59,329 bases of DNA from Alteromonas sp. BMJM2 (lineage in GTDB: Bacteria > Pseudomonadota > Gammaproteobacteria > Enterobacterales > Alteromonadaceae): the NCBI RefSeq assembly GCF_027257845.1, contig NZ_JAPVOT010000021.1, positions 1-59,329 of the forward strand, in the 5' to 3' direction. The position numbers and the translations under genes were made by a program. This document shows positions 9,373 through 18,763 of this stretch, piece after piece. Each line of letters starts with the position of its first letter. Positions within the stretch are counted from its first letter, which is position 1. A model generated the notes under the pieces. That model was given only the letters and a program-made list of their open reading frames with translations. It searched no databases and had not been told where the DNA came from.

Positions 9373-9532
9373 TAGCTTTTTTATTCCACTACTTGTCGAG
9401 ACGCCATACCAAAGGTACAGCAAAAATTAATTGTATAAGACTGAAGCCACCGGGTGGCATTGTCTTGCGATTGTCGCATAAAATGCGACTTATATTGACG
9501 CAGGAATTACCCTACTTACCTGGCTGCTACCT
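9373..9532 (-). other. secA leader region with two hairpins
   Basis: The 160 bp between the M23 gene and secA contain two short inverted repeats: GTCGCAT/ATGCGAC at 9473-9489 and GCCACC/GGTGGC at 9446-9458. Neither is followed by a T run on the minus strand, so they look like leader structures rather than terminators. A role in secA control is inference only. Confidence 0.4.
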
Positions 9533-10411
9533 TTATCTTTTTCGAACGTAAGGTAGAGGATCGACTTGTTTTCCGTTTCTTATTACTTCGTAGTGAACAT
9601 GAGCACCAGTCGAACGACCGGTATTGCCCATTTTAGCGATGGATTGCCCTTTGGTGACCACATCGCCAATGGAAACAGACAGTGTATCGTTGTGCCCATA
9701 GCGGGTAACGAATCCATCTCCATGATCAATTTCTACTAGTTGGCCATAACCGTAGCGTTCACCTGCCCAGGTAACAATACCTGCTGCTGTTGTCACTACG
9801 TCTACACCCGCTTCACCAGCAAAATCCAGCCCTTTGTGCATAGCTGCTTCGCCAGTAAACGGATCGGCCCGCATACCGTAATAAGATGACAACCATCCCG
9901 ACGCAATCGGACGACCAGATAATCGACTCTGCTCTTGGATATGGTGACCCCGAACCAAACTTTCAAGCATAGCAAGCTGTTGCGATTTCAAATCGAGTGA
10001 TTGCTCTAGCTTGGCTATCTCATTGAGAATGGGGTCGTCTTGGATGTTGTCTGGTATCGATACCGGTACGAAAGCGTCCAGGTCAGCCGCTGACATACCT
10101 AATTCTGTTGCTATTTGTTTACCTTGCTCATCAAGAATAGTGGCCTGTGCCGAGAGTTCGGCCACCCGTGAGAGCAGTGCTTGTAATTTTATTGTGGTTT
10201 GATTTTTCAGCGCGTCGATGTCTTTTCTGGCGCCATTGACTTGTGATTGAGCTAAACGAACACGGGCAACGTCTTCGGGAACAGACTCAGTTGATCGGCT
10301 CGACACCAGCATAAAAATAGACGTGAGCACAGTTGCGCTCACAAGCGTACGGACACTAATACTGTGCCGATAGCGTGTATTTTTACCTGCTAGTGTAATT
10401 GTTAACTTCAT
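9533..10411 (-). CDS. M23-family metallopeptidase (LytM-like), envelope-located
   Basis: The protein has an N-terminal membrane anchor or uncleaved signal (about residues 20-40), a coiled coil (about 50-160) and a C-terminal peptidase M23 domain (about 170-290). Zinc ligands appear in MHKGLDF and GAHVHYEV. Proteins of this kind cleave, or regulate cleavage of, peptidoglycan cross-links in the periplasm. It lies between lpxC and secA, the slot of secM in Enterobacterales, a placement also known in Pseudomonas and relatives. A terminator separates it from lpxC, so it probably has its own promoter. Confidence 0.9.
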   Translation of the reverse strand: MKLTITLAGKNTRYRHSISVRTLVSATVLTSIFMLVSSRSTESVPEDVARVRLAQSQVNGARKDIDALKNQTTIKLQALLSRVAELSAQATILDEQGKQIATELGMSAADLDAFVPVSIPDNIQDDPILNEIAKLEQSLDLKSQQLAMLESLVRGHHIQEQSRLSGRPIASGWLSSYYGMRADPFTGEAAMHKGLDFAGEAGVDVVTTAAGIVTWAGERYGYGQLVEIDHGDGFVTRYGHNDTLSVSIGDVVTKGQSIAKMGNTGRSTGAHVHYEVIRNGKQVDPLPYVRKR

Positions 10412-10554
10412 ACCACGAAACGGAATTGGACTTCACACTCGAACTTATTATTTGTACGCCAAGCTTATTGCTCAGGGTTTTATTATTAATGTCGAGACGG
10501 AGTTCTGTAAATTATGGGGGTTACTTTATCATTTATTGCAACGATTGCCACGTG

Positions 10555-10583
10555 AAAAAAAACCGCCAGGTAGGCGGCTTTTT
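10555..10583 (-). terminator. Rho-independent terminator after lpxC
   Basis: Read on the minus strand, GCCGCC-TACCT-GGCGGT is followed by a run of T. It begins five bases after the lpxC stop codon. Confidence 0.85.
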
Positions 10584-10587
10584 CAAA

Positions 10588-11499
10588 TTATGCTAATACG
10601 GGTTGTGCGTATCGTATTGGCGCAGACTCTTGAGAGTCGTAAGTCACAAACTCCCAACAATCTTGCTGGGCCAATAGTGCGTTAAGCAGCTTATTATTTA
10701 AACCATGACCGGTTTTATAGGCTCTCAGCTCACCAATTAAACTGTTGCCACCAAGATATAAATCACCAATGGCATCCAAAATTTTATGCTTCAGAAATTC
10801 ATCATCGTAGCGTAAACCTTCAGGATTTAGCACGCGGAACTCGTCGAGTGCCACGGCGTTTTCCATGCTGCCACCTAATGCTAGATTATTCGCATTCATG
10901 TATTCAAGGTCGCGCATAAAACCAAATGTGCGCGCTCTGCTAACTTCGTTAACGTAAGAGCACGAATCAAAATCCATCACCATGTGTTGGCGGGTTTCGC
11001 TAATAACAGGGTGATCAAAATCGATTTTGAAATCCACACGGAAACCGTCATAAGGAACTAGCTCCGCCCATTTGTCTTCGTCTTCTACGCGCACTGGTTT
11101 CTTTATACGGATAAACTGCTTAGGCGCGTTTAGCTCTTCAATACCCGCCGTTTGAAGTAGAAATACAAACGGACTGGCACTTCCATCCATGATTGGCAGT
11201 TCGTTACTGTCTACTTCAACGATAATATTGTCGATGCCTAAGCCGGCAAGCGCAGAAGCAAGATGTTCAACGGTTTGAATGGTCACGCCGTCTTCGTTAT
11301 TTAAACACGTACACAGCATGGTATTTCCTACCGCATCGGCGCGGGAAGGAATGTCAACATGTGGGATAAGGTCAACACGCCTAAACACGATCCCCGTGTT
11401 TGCAGGCGCTGGCCGGAGAGTCATCGTGACCTTCTCCCCTTTATGAAGTCCAATACCAGTTTCTTGAACTGGATGCTTGATTGTACGTTGTCTAATCAT
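10588..11499 (-). CDS. lpxC: UDP-3-O-acyl-N-acetylglucosamine deacetylase LpxC
   Basis: LpxC is the zinc deacetylase that commits to lipid A synthesis in the cytoplasm. The 303-residue product starts [19 protein letters not shown] as in the family. It carries the zinc ligands His79 ([10 protein letters not shown]), His238 and Asp242 (HKILDAIGD). It lies 356 bp downstream of ftsZ, has an exact-consensus promoter at 11537-11565 and ends at its own terminator, so it is probably an independent transcription unit as well as the end of the cluster. Confidence 0.98.
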   Translation of the reverse strand: MIRQRTIKHPVQETGIGLHKGEKVTMTLRPAPANTGIVFRRVDLIPHVDIPSRADAVGNTMLCTCLNNEDGVTIQTVEHLASALAGLGIDNIIVEVDSNELPIMDGSASPFVFLLQTAGIEELNAPKQFIRIKKPVRVEDEDKWAELVPYDGFRVDFKIDFDHPVISETRQHMVMDFDSCSYVNEVSRARTFGFMRDLEYMNANNLALGGSMENAVALDEFRVLNPEGLRYDDEFLKHKILDAIGDLYLGGNSLIGELRAYKTGHGLNNKLLNALLAQQDCWEFVTYDSQESAPIRYAQPVLA

Positions 11500-11855
11500 T
11501 TGCTTATGCTTTTACCTTTTAAAAAAGCGGGCGCGAATTATAGTGAGTTATTACTCACATGTCAAAAAACACACAGTTTGTGGCGTCTGTCTCATTACTC
11601 TGTATGAGTAAAAGTATTGAATACTCGCTGGAACTAACGTTGAAGTGATGGAAAAAACACTTCAAACCTTGCTCGCAGCGGTTCTAAACATGCATGTTTA
11701 TATTCAACCACAGCATTTAGAACACAATACTTAAATCTCAAACTTCAGTATTCAAACCACAATACTGGAACCACAACAAAACTAAAAAATTCCCTACAGC
11801 TTCCTGTCGTTTCTCGTAGATGCTTCGCAGCTTTTCAAGAAAACAAGGCAGTACG
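11500..11855. other. Intergenic region ftsZ-lpxC with inverted repeats
   Basis: Besides the lpxC promoter, this 356-bp gap holds an inverted repeat TTACTC/GAGTAA at 11595-11611, an 8-bp repeat TTGAAGTG/CACTTCAA at 11640-11665 and a perfect 16-bp palindrome TAAACATGCATGTTTA at 11685-11700. No T-rich terminator typical of the end of ftsZ was identified, and no credible gene. Confidence 0.6.
11537..11565 (-). promoter_or_regulatory. Consensus sigma-70 promoter of lpxC with palindromic spacer
   Basis: On the minus strand there is TTGACA (11565-11560), a 17-bp spacer and TATAAT (11542-11537), matching both consensus hexamers at the optimal distance. The spacer contains the inverted repeat GTGAGT-AATA-ACTCAC (11558-11543), which could be an operator. 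The expected transcription start is near 11530, about 30 bases before the lpxC ATG. Confidence 0.85.
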
Positions 11856-13025
11856 TTAGTCTGCCTGTTTACGCAAGAATGCAGGAATATCCAAATATTC
11901 CAAATCATTATCAGGCTGTGCACTGTCTTCCGCTTTAAGAGCTTGGTTACCTTCGGTACCACCAACAGCAGAACGTGTTTCGCTTGTATTGTTATTACTA
12001 CCGTATTCTTTAGCAGGCTGAGTTAAGCGAGAGCCTTCAGTGCTCACTAACGAAATGTCTGCCTTGCGCTCAGCTCCAATACCTGTAGCAACAACGGTTA
12101 CGCGAAGTTCGTCTGTCATTTCCATATCAATAACGGTACCAACAACAACGGTAGCGTTTTCAGATGCAAATGCTTTAACCGCGTTACCCACGGTTTCAAA
12201 CTCGTCGATAGCAAAGTCTGGGCCCGCTGTAATATTAACAAGAATGCCTCGTGCACCGGATAAATCGATATCTTCAAGCAGTGGACTGGCAATCGCTGAT
12301 TCAGCTGCCTCTTCAGCACGGTCTGGACCGCTTGCTGCGCCGCTACCCATCATGGCTTTGCCCATTTCAGACATCACTGTTCTTACGTCGGCGAAATCCA
12401 CATTGATCAAACCAGGGCGTGTAATCAGCTCTGCAATACCTTGAACCGCACCGCGTAGTACATCGTTGGCCGCGCTAAATGCTTGAAGAAGCGGCGTGCC
12501 AGGCCCCATTACTTTTAGCAGCTTTTCGTTAGGGATAGTGATCAATGAGTCAACATTGTTCGCTAGCTCTACAATACCTTGCTCAGCAAAAGAGGTACGC
12601 TTTTTACCTTCAAAAGGAAATGGTTTAGTGACTACGGCCACGGTTAGAATACCCATTTCACGGGCAATCTTTGCCACCTCTGGTGCAGCACCCGTTCCGG
12701 TACCACCACCCATTCCAGCGGTAATGAATACCATATCGGCACCATCTAGCGCTTGGCGAATAGTTTCTCTGTCTTCTTGTGCTGCATCTCTACCGATATT
12801 TGGATCGGCGCCTGCACCTAGCCCTTTCGTGACACTTGAGCCAATTTGCAGCGTAATATCTGCATTTGAACTACGAAGTACCTGTGCATCAGTATTCACA
12901 GCGATAAACTCAACGCCTTCAATGCTTTGAGACACCATGTGCTCAACTGCATTACCGCCGCCACCGCCTACTCCGATGACTTTGATTACGGCTTCTTCGC
13001 CGTGACTATCCATTAATTCGAACAT
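11856..13025 (-). CDS. ftsZ: Cell division GTPase FtsZ
   Basis: FtsZ is the tubulin homologue that polymerises into the division ring. The 389-residue sequence has GVGGGGGNAVEHM near residue 20, the tubulin signature GGGTGTGAAP near residue 107 and the T7 loop (NVDFADVR). After a variable linker (about 320-375) comes the conserved C-terminal peptide LDIPAFLRKQ, which binds FtsA and ZipA. It lies 105 bp after ftsA, the standard order. Confidence 0.99.
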   Translation of the reverse strand: MFELMDSHGEEAVIKVIGVGGGGGNAVEHMVSQSIEGVEFIAVNTDAQVLRSSNADITLQIGSSVTKGLGAGADPNIGRDAAQEDRETIRQALDGADMVFITAGMGGGTGTGAAPEVAKIAREMGILTVAVVTKPFPFEGKKRTSFAEQGIVELANNVDSLITIPNEKLLKVMGPGTPLLQAFSAANDVLRGAVQGIAELITRPGLINVDFADVRTVMSEMGKAMMGSGAASGPDRAEEAAESAIASPLLEDIDLSGARGILVNITAGPDFAIDEFETVGNAVKAFASENATVVVGTVIDMEMTDELRVTVVATGIGAERKADISLVSTEGSRLTQPAKEYGSNNNTSETRSAVGGTEGNQALKAEDSAQPDNDLEYLDIPAFLRKQAD

Positions 13026-13130
13026 ACTTACTCTCCGGTTGTACGTCTTAAAAGCACTGTACTAGGTCACTTGTTGACTAATAGCATCCTGCTAGCCTTG
13101 ATGACTTTACTACAGAACCCCCTAAAAAAA

Positions 13131-14360
13131 TTAAAATTCACCTTTAAACCAGCTTTGCACTCGATGAAACAGGCTTTCGCTTGATTTCTGCGTACTGGAA
13201 TTTTTATTATCAGTTTGTGCTTTGCCGTATTGCAGTAAACCCACTACAGTTGCAAATCCGGCATCATCAACATATTCAGCTAAGCCTTTTACATTGATAG
13301 GTTTGCCCACACGAACGGGCATCTGAAAAAGTTCTTCGGCAAATTCAACGGCACCTTCCATCTTGGCGGTGCCCCCTGTGAGCACAAGGCCCGCAGCAAT
13401 TTGCTCTTCCAGACCACTGGCACGAATCTCATCATGTACCAGTTCAAAAAGTTCTTGGTAGCGAGGTTCAATCACCTCAGCTAATGTATGACGAGACATT
13501 ACCCTGGCTGGGCGTCCACCCACGCTAGGTACTTCAATACTGTCTTCCATACTCACCATATCTTTTAGTGCACATGCGTAATTAATTTTAATCTCTTCCG
13601 CATTGCTGATAGGTGTTCTAAATATTTTCGCTATGTCGCTCGTAATCTGATTGCCAGCAACAGGTATGACTGCAGTGTGACGAATTGCGCCATCAGTGTA
13701 AATAACCATATCCATGGTGCCGCCACCAATATCGACCACGCACACGCCTAATTCGCGCTCATCGTCGGTCAGCACAGCGTAACTTGAGGCCAGTGCCGAG
13801 AAAATAAGCTGGTCAGCGTTAAGTTCGCAGCGCTCTACACATTTCACCATATTTTTAGCCATATCATCTGCACAGGTGATGATGTGAGCATCTGCTTCCA
13901 TACGCACCCCTGACATTCCAATCGGGTTTTTAATTCCCTCTTGCACGTCAATCGTAAACTCTTGTGGCAACACGTGAAGCAGACGTCTTTCGGCGGCGAT
14001 GGGTACACTGCGAGCCGCGTGGATAACATTATCAACGTCTTCTTGTGTCACTTCCTGGTTGTTGATTGGCACCATGCCATTTTCGTTCTGGCATTTAACA
14101 TGACGTCCTGAGATAGACATAAACACCGACGAAACGCGACAGTCTGCCATTAATTCCATTTCATTAACGGCACGTTGCACCGACTTAACGACTAAATTCA
14201 GATCGTTAACGCCACCTTTATCCATGCCTTTCGATGCATGGGTGCCCACACCAACAATACTGATTTGATCATCATCAAGCACTTCGCACACCACGGCCTT
14301 TACCTGGCTGGTGCCGATATCTAGTCCTACAATCAAATTGCGTTCCGCTGGTTTTGACAT
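13131..14360 (-). CDS. ftsA: Cell division protein FtsA
   Basis: FtsA is the actin-like ATPase that tethers FtsZ to the membrane and recruits later division proteins. The 409-residue product shows the phosphate-1 motif GLDIGTSQVKAVV (14-26), phosphate-2 VVDIGGGTMDMVIY, adenosine motif GLVLTGGTAKMEG and an amphipathic C-terminal helix ending LFHRVQSWFKGEF that serves as membrane target sequence. It starts seven bases after the ftsQ stop. Confidence 0.98.
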   Translation of the reverse strand: MSKPAERNLIVGLDIGTSQVKAVVCEVLDDDQISIVGVGTHASKGMDKGGVNDLNLVVKSVQRAVNEMELMADCRVSSVFMSISGRHVKCQNENGMVPINNQEVTQEDVDNVIHAARSVPIAAERRLLHVLPQEFTIDVQEGIKNPIGMSGVRMEADAHIITCADDMAKNMVKCVERCELNADQLIFSALASSYAVLTDDERELGVCVVDIGGGTMDMVIYTDGAIRHTAVIPVAGNQITSDIAKIFRTPISNAEEIKINYACALKDMVSMEDSIEVPSVGGRPARVMSRHTLAEVIEPRYQELFELVHDEIRASGLEEQIAAGLVLTGGTAKMEGAVEFAEELFQMPVRVGKPINVKGLAEYVDDAGFATVVGLLQYGKAQTDNKNSSTQKSSESLFHRVQSWFKGEF

Positions 14361-14367
14361 GGTTTCC

Positions 14368-15147
14368 TTAACTCTCTTTATTTATCGTGTCGTTGTCGTT
14401 TTCAATCCAACCAACAGCAACACCAGTGTCATAACGAAGGTCTACGTAGCGTACAGCCTTCTCTTGTTGCGCCAACAGTGGATACACATCGATAAAGCGC
14501 TGTAGCCTATCGATGAAATCCTGACGACCTAAATTCAATCTAATGCCATTTTCTAACTGTACCTGCCACGCAAATCGCTCGCTTAGCGACAGTTCATCAA
14601 TAGCAATATTGGTAGTCTTTATCAGCGCATGCATGCTGTTAAAGCCTTGGAGCGCCGTTTTTTCACTACCACCGGGACCATACAGCCGCGGTAAATCAAT
14701 CTCAACGCCTTCATCATTAAAGGTGTCGCCATAAGGGTTAAGTAGCAAGTCCTCGTTCCATTTTGCGACGGGTTGCTGCTCAACTAAGTAAATCTTCAGC
14801 GTGTTCGGCCACTTTTTACGCACCGATGCGCGGTATACCCATGACTGCGCCTCAACTAGCTCAAACACGTCATTAACATCTAGAGCAAAAAAACTGCCGG
14901 GCTGCGCCTTTCTAATCAATCTTTCCAGCTTAGTGATATCGATATGCTGGTAGTCTCCAGAAAAATCGATAACTTGCACTGGCATTTGTTGCTCATCGTG
15001 CAAATACTGATTGGCTTTCATGCCGCCAAACACCACGCCCGTTAACACCAGCAGCAAGAAGATTACGCCGCCCCACATTGTGCGCCGATGGCGCTTCGGC
15101 GTTTTTATGTTTGAACGTGTATCCGACTCATCAGCCGTTTTAGACAT
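14368..15147 (-). CDS. ftsQ: Cell division protein FtsQ
   Basis: FtsQ is a bitopic inner-membrane protein linking early and late division proteins. The short basic cytoplasmic tail is followed by one membrane segment (GGVIFLLLVLTGVVFGG, about 26-42), a POTRA domain (about 55-125) and the periplasmic beta domain. The ATG at 15147 is chosen because it gives the usual 8-bp overlap (ATGTCTAA) with the end of ddl. Upstream in-frame ATGs at 15153 and 15171 are possible and would add 2 or 8 residues. Confidence 0.93.
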   Translation of the reverse strand: MSKTADESDTRSNIKTPKRHRRTMWGGVIFLLLVLTGVVFGGMKANQYLHDEQQMPVQVIDFSGDYQHIDITKLERLIRKAQPGSFFALDVNDVFELVEAQSWVYRASVRKKWPNTLKIYLVEQQPVAKWNEDLLLNPYGDTFNDEGVEIDLPRLYGPGGSEKTALQGFNSMHALIKTTNIAIDELSLSERFAWQVQLENGIRLNLGRQDFIDRLQRFIDVYPLLAQQEKAVRYVDLRYDTGVAVGWIENDNDTINKES

Positions 15148-16114
15148 TTGCATTTTTTGCAACGCTATCAAAGCTCGTTGATAAAATACTCAACACCAGC
15201 TCATCGAAGCTCAGCCCTGCCACTTTTGCAGCCTTTGGTACCAAGCTTTTCTCGGTCATACCCGGCACTGTATTCGCTTCTAGCAAATAGAACTGACGCT
15301 GGTTGTCTTGCATCACGTCTACCCTTCCCCAGCCGCTTCCTGAAATAGCGTCAAAAGCGCGAGAGGCTAGCGATGCCAGCTGCTCTTCTTGCGCTTCTGA
15401 TAAGCCGCTTGGGCAAAAGTATTCGGTTGTATTATCCTGATATTTGGCAGCATAATCGTAAAACGTGTGAGGCGTAGACATTCGGATTGACGGTAAAGCC
15501 TGCCCCTGAATAACAGAAACAGTGAACTCTGGGCCGTCAATATACTGCTCTAGCAATACTTGACTGTCATATTGAAAGGCATCTTGAACAGCCGTTTCTA
15601 GTTGTTCAGCGCTTGTCACCTTTGCCATGCCAATACTCGACCCTTCCTGAGCCGGTTTTACCATGACCTCATTTCCCAACTTTTCCATTATAGCGCTGCA
15701 CTTACCAGCATCAAAGCGCCTTTTATCAGCAATTTCATATTTCGCTGTGGGCAGGCCGAGACTTTGCCATACCTGCTTAGTGTGAATCTTATCCATTGCC
15801 AATGCAGAACCTAAAACTCGACTGCCAGAATAGGGAATTTTGAGCAGCTGAAGTGCTCCTTGCATAGAGCCATCTTCACCACCGCGACCGTGCAACATAA
15901 TAAGTGCGCGATCGACCTTTAAATCAATCAAATCGGTAAGCGGGCGCTGGGCAGGATCAAAGGCAAAAGCATCAACACCCTGTCGTAACAGAGCGTTTAA
16001 CACTGTATTACCCGAATTAAGCGATACCTCGCGCTCAGCCGAATCCCCACCAAGTAATACCGCAACCTTGCCGTAGTCCTCAGGTGAATGAGTAGTAACC
16101 GTTGGCTTAAACAT
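15140..16114 (-). CDS. ddl: D-alanine--D-alanine ligase
   Basis: Ddl joins two D-alanines with ATP for the peptidoglycan stem. The 324-residue ATP-grasp protein has [17 protein letters not shown] near the N-terminus, [10 protein letters not shown] for ATP binding and [14 protein letters not shown] with the metal-binding Glu/Asn near the C-terminus. The ATG at 16114 overlaps the murC stop and sits five bases after a near-perfect Shine-Dalgarno sequence, so an upstream start at 16135 is rejected. The cluster position corresponds to ddlB of E. coli. Confidence 0.97.
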   Translation of the reverse strand: MFKPTVTTHSPEDYGKVAVLLGGDSAEREVSLNSGNTVLNALLRQGVDAFAFDPAQRPLTDLIDLKVDRALIMLHGRGGEDGSMQGALQLLKIPYSGSRVLGSALAMDKIHTKQVWQSLGLPTAKYEIADKRRFDAGKCSAIMEKLGNEVMVKPAQEGSSIGMAKVTSAEQLETAVQDAFQYDSQVLLEQYIDGPEFTVSVIQGQALPSIRMSTPHTFYDYAAKYQDNTTEYFCPSGLSEAQEEQLASLASRAFDAISGSGWGRVDVMQDNQRQFYLLEANTVPGMTEKSLVPKAAKVAGLSFDELVLSILSTSFDSVAKNANV

Positions 16115-17561
16115 GGTCACCTCCTTCGCTAGCAAGCTTCGCTGGCTCTAATTCACACGCCGCTAATCGTTTTGAAATTTGACCGATATTGCCTGCGCCC
16201 TGCGTCATCACAATATCGCCGTCTTGTAATATGTTCGCCAATATTGTGGGTAACGCCTCTTTATCACCTACATATACGGGCTCTATTTGGCCTCGTTGTC
16301 GAATAGAGCGACACAATGACTTGCTATCTGCACCTTCAATGGGCTGCTCGCTAGCGGCATACACATCTAGCAACAGCAGTGCATCAACACTTGATAGCAC
16401 CTCAACAAAGTCTTCGTACAAATCGCGAGTTCGCGTGTAGCGGTGAGGCTGATAAACCATCACTAAGCGATTGTCTGGCCAATTGGCTCTTGCGGCTGCA
16501 ATGGTGGCTTTAACTTCAGTAGGGTGATGACCGTAGTCATCCACTAAACATACTTCACCTTTACTGGTATTGAACGTGCCTAGTTGTTCAAATCGACGTC
16601 CTATGCCGCCAAAGCTCGCCAGCGCCTTTACTATTGATTCATCGTCAATACCTTCATCACAAGCTACCGCTATGGCGGCGAGTGCATTAAGCACGTTGTG
16701 ATTACCGGTTAAGTTGAGTGTTATCTGAAGGGGTTCAGCGTCCGGTCGCTGCACCGTAAAATTCGCTTTACCAAAGATCAGCGTAATATTCTCAGCGCGA
16801 TAGTCGTTGTGCTCCTCAAAGCCATAAGTAACAATGCTTCTACCTATACGCGGGCGTATTTCTTGAATATTGGTATCATCGCCACACACAATGGCCTGGC
16901 CGTAAAACGGCAGGTTAGACAGAAAGTCCACAAAAGTATCTTTTACCTTTGAGAAATCGCCGCCATAGGTATCCATGTGGTCGGCTTCAATATTGGTAAC
17001 AACAGACACCATTGGTTGTAAGTGCAAAAACGATGCATCGCTTTCATCAGCTTCAGCAATGAGGTAACGACTTTTTCCTAAGCGAGCATTAGTGCCAGCA
17101 CTATTTAATAACCCTCCAATAACAAAGGTTGGGTCGTAGTGGGCCTCAGCAAAAATGGTCGAAATTAAGCTGGTTGTGGTCGTTTTACCATGCGTACCAG
17201 CAACCGCTATTCCATGACGAAAACGCATCAGTTCTGCCAGCATTTCAGCACGGCGAATAATGGGAATACGGTTCTCTCGTGCGGTGATAATTTCGGGGTT
17301 TTCCTCGTTAATCGCACTAGAGACAACAATCACGTCCATGCCATCGACGTTTTCCGCTCGGTGCCCAATTTTAACGTCAGCACCCAATTCGCTTAGGCGT
17401 TTGGTCATTGGGCCCTCTTGAATATCTGAGCCCGCTATTTGATACCCTTCATTAAGAAGAACTTCTGCAATACCACCCATACCGGCTCCGCCGATACCGA
17501 TAAAGAAAATATTATTAACCCGACGCATTTGCGGGCTTTCAAATGGGGTTTTAAAAACCAT
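16107..17561 (-). CDS. murC: UDP-N-acetylmuramate--L-alanine ligase MurC
   Basis: MurC adds L-alanine to UDP-MurNAc in the cytoplasm. The 484-residue protein has the Rossmann motif [16 protein letters not shown] near residue 20, the Mur ligase P-loop GTHGKTTTT near 122 and [12 protein letters not shown] near the C-terminus. Its start codon overlaps the murG stop by one base (TAATG). Confidence 0.98.
   Translation of the reverse strand: MVFKTPFESPQMRRVNNIFFIGIGGAGMGGIAEVLLNEGYQIAGSDIQEGPMTKRLSELGADVKIGHRAENVDGMDVIVVSSAINEENPEIITARENRIPIIRRAEMLAELMRFRHGIAVAGTHGKTTTTSLISTIFAEAHYDPTFVIGGLLNSAGTNARLGKSRYLIAEADESDASFLHLQPMVSVVTNIEADHMDTYGGDFSKVKDTFVDFLSNLPFYGQAIVCGDDTNIQEIRPRIGRSIVTYGFEEHNDYRAENITLIFGKANFTVQRPDAEPLQITLNLTGNHNVLNALAAIAVACDEGIDDESIVKALASFGGIGRRFEQLGTFNTSKGEVCLVDDYGHHPTEVKATIAAARANWPDNRLVMVYQPHRYTRTRDLYEDFVEVLSSVDALLLLDVYAASEQPIEGADSKSLCRSIRQRGQIEPVYVGDKEALPTILANILQDGDIVMTQGAGNIGQISKRLAACELEPAKLASEGGDHV
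16117..16126 (-). promoter_or_regulatory. Full-length Shine-Dalgarno sequence of ddl
   Basis: The minus strand reads AAGGAGGTGA five bases (from the GGAGG core) before the ddl ATG. This complements nearly the whole anti-SD tail of 16S rRNA and lies within the end of murC. It decides the ddl start and suggests strong independent initiation. Confidence 0.85.
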
Positions 17562-18763
17562 TAGTCCCCTACTCCTACCACTGACTTAATGTGGCTTACT
17601 ACTTGTTGTGTGGCATGGGGGCTTGCGCATTTACGTGCAAGCTCGCCCATTTTCAAACAGTCCTCTGGATGCTGTATCCAGTGACGAACGGCTTGCCCTA
17701 AATTCTCTTTTAATACCGATTGTACAATCATGACGCCAGCTCTTTGCTTAACCAAAGATTGCGCATTTTTAGTTTGATGATCGTCCACCGCATGAGGCAG
17801 CGGAACAAAAATTGCCGCTCTTCCCGCCGCAGCAACTTCGCTAACCGTAAGCGCCCCTGCTCTGCAGACGATAAAATCGGCCCATTCGTAAGCGTCTGCC
17901 ATATCATCAATGAAGTCACTTACCGTTACATCAACGGCATCTGCCGTGTTAGCGCCTAAGTTATCGTAGGTTTGCTTTACAGACGTGGCGTTATCTTTGC
18001 CACATTGATGCCGAATGGATAACCCTTTTAATGCGCTGCACACTTGCGGCACTACTTCGTTGAGCACTTGCGCTCCCAAACTGCCGCCAACAACTAGCAT
18101 GTTGAGAGATGAGGAAGCGTTCCCAGAGGCTGTCTCTGCGCTTTTTTCTGAGCTATTTTCTAAAATATTGGCCGAGCTATTCTCTGAAATATTGGCAGCT
18201 TGAGAGTCGCTTTGGGCAGCCTTCTGTGACTGAGACTTACCAGAGACTTGCCAGATATCCTCTCTAACCGGATTGCCAACAACGTGTACTTTGTTGGGTA
18301 CGTTGGCAAATTGCGCTTTCGCATCCTCAAAGCCTAGCAACACACGATCCGCCACCTTGCTCAATAGTTTGTTAGTCATTCCCGCAGCCGCATTTTGCTC
18401 GTGAATAATCACCGGAATGCCAAGCGTCTTCGCCGCTATGCCGCCAGGTCCACTCGCGTAACCACCAAAACCGACCACAATATCAGGTTGTATACGCTTA
18501 ATAATACGCCTTGCCGATAGCAAACTTTTTAGTAGCGCGATGCCACCTTGAATACGCGCTGACACTCCTTTGCCGCGTAATCCCTTTACCGGAATAAAGT
18601 GAATAGGAATATCGTGCTTTGGCACCACATTCGCTTCCATACGCTCGGCAGTACCAAGCCAGTGAATATCCCAGCCTTCTGTGCGAAGCGCGTTGGCTAC
18701 TGCGAGCCCAGGGAAAACATGCCCGCCTGTGCCGCCGGCCATAATAAGACAGCGTTTAGTCAT
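17561..18763 (-). CDS. murG: Undecaprenyldiphospho-muramoylpentapeptide GlcNAc transferase MurG
   Basis: MurG transfers GlcNAc to lipid I to give lipid II on the inner face of the membrane. [16 protein letters not shown] at residues 8-23 and the acceptor-domain [10 protein letters not shown] are present, as is the donor-domain [10 protein letters not shown]. At 400 residues it is about 40 longer than usual. The excess is a Ser/Asn/Glu/Gln-rich insert between NPVREDIW (about 171) and the second Rossmann domain (about 221), containing a repeated [16 protein letters not shown] unit. The insert falls in the linker between the two domains, so activity is probably retained (inference). Confidence 0.97.
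   Translation of the reverse strand: MTKRCLIMAGGTGGHVFPGLAVANALRTEGWDIHWLGTAERMEANVVPKHDIPIHFIPVKGLRGKGVSARIQGGIALLKSLLSARRIIKRIQPDIVVGFGGYASGPGGIAAKTLGIPVIIHEQNAAAGMTNKLLSKVADRVLLGFEDAKAQFANVPNKVHVVGNPVREDIWQVSGKSQSQKAAQSDSQAANISENSSANILENSSEKSAETASGNASSSLNMLVVGGSLGAQVLNEVVPQVCSALKGLSIRHQCGKDNATSVKQTYDNLGANTADAVDVTVSDFIDDMADAYEWADFIVCRAGALTVSEVAAAGRAAIFVPLPHAVDDHQTKNAQSLVKQRAGVMIVQSVLKENLGQAVRHWIQHPEDCLKMGELARKCASPHATQQVVSHIKSVVGVGD
18150..18197 (-). repeat. Two 24-bp tandem units inside murG
   Basis: Units 18150-18173 and 18174-18197 agree at 21 of 24 positions and stay in frame. They encode the duplicated NI(S/L)ENSS(A/E) segment of the MurG interdomain insert, so the expansion probably arose by slippage or unequal duplication. 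Confidence 0.85.

Noticed and set aside
12040..12930. Long plus-strand frames (134 and 144 codons) opposite ftsZ
   Set aside because: They are antisense shadows of a strongly conserved gene, with no ribosome binding site or recognisable domain.
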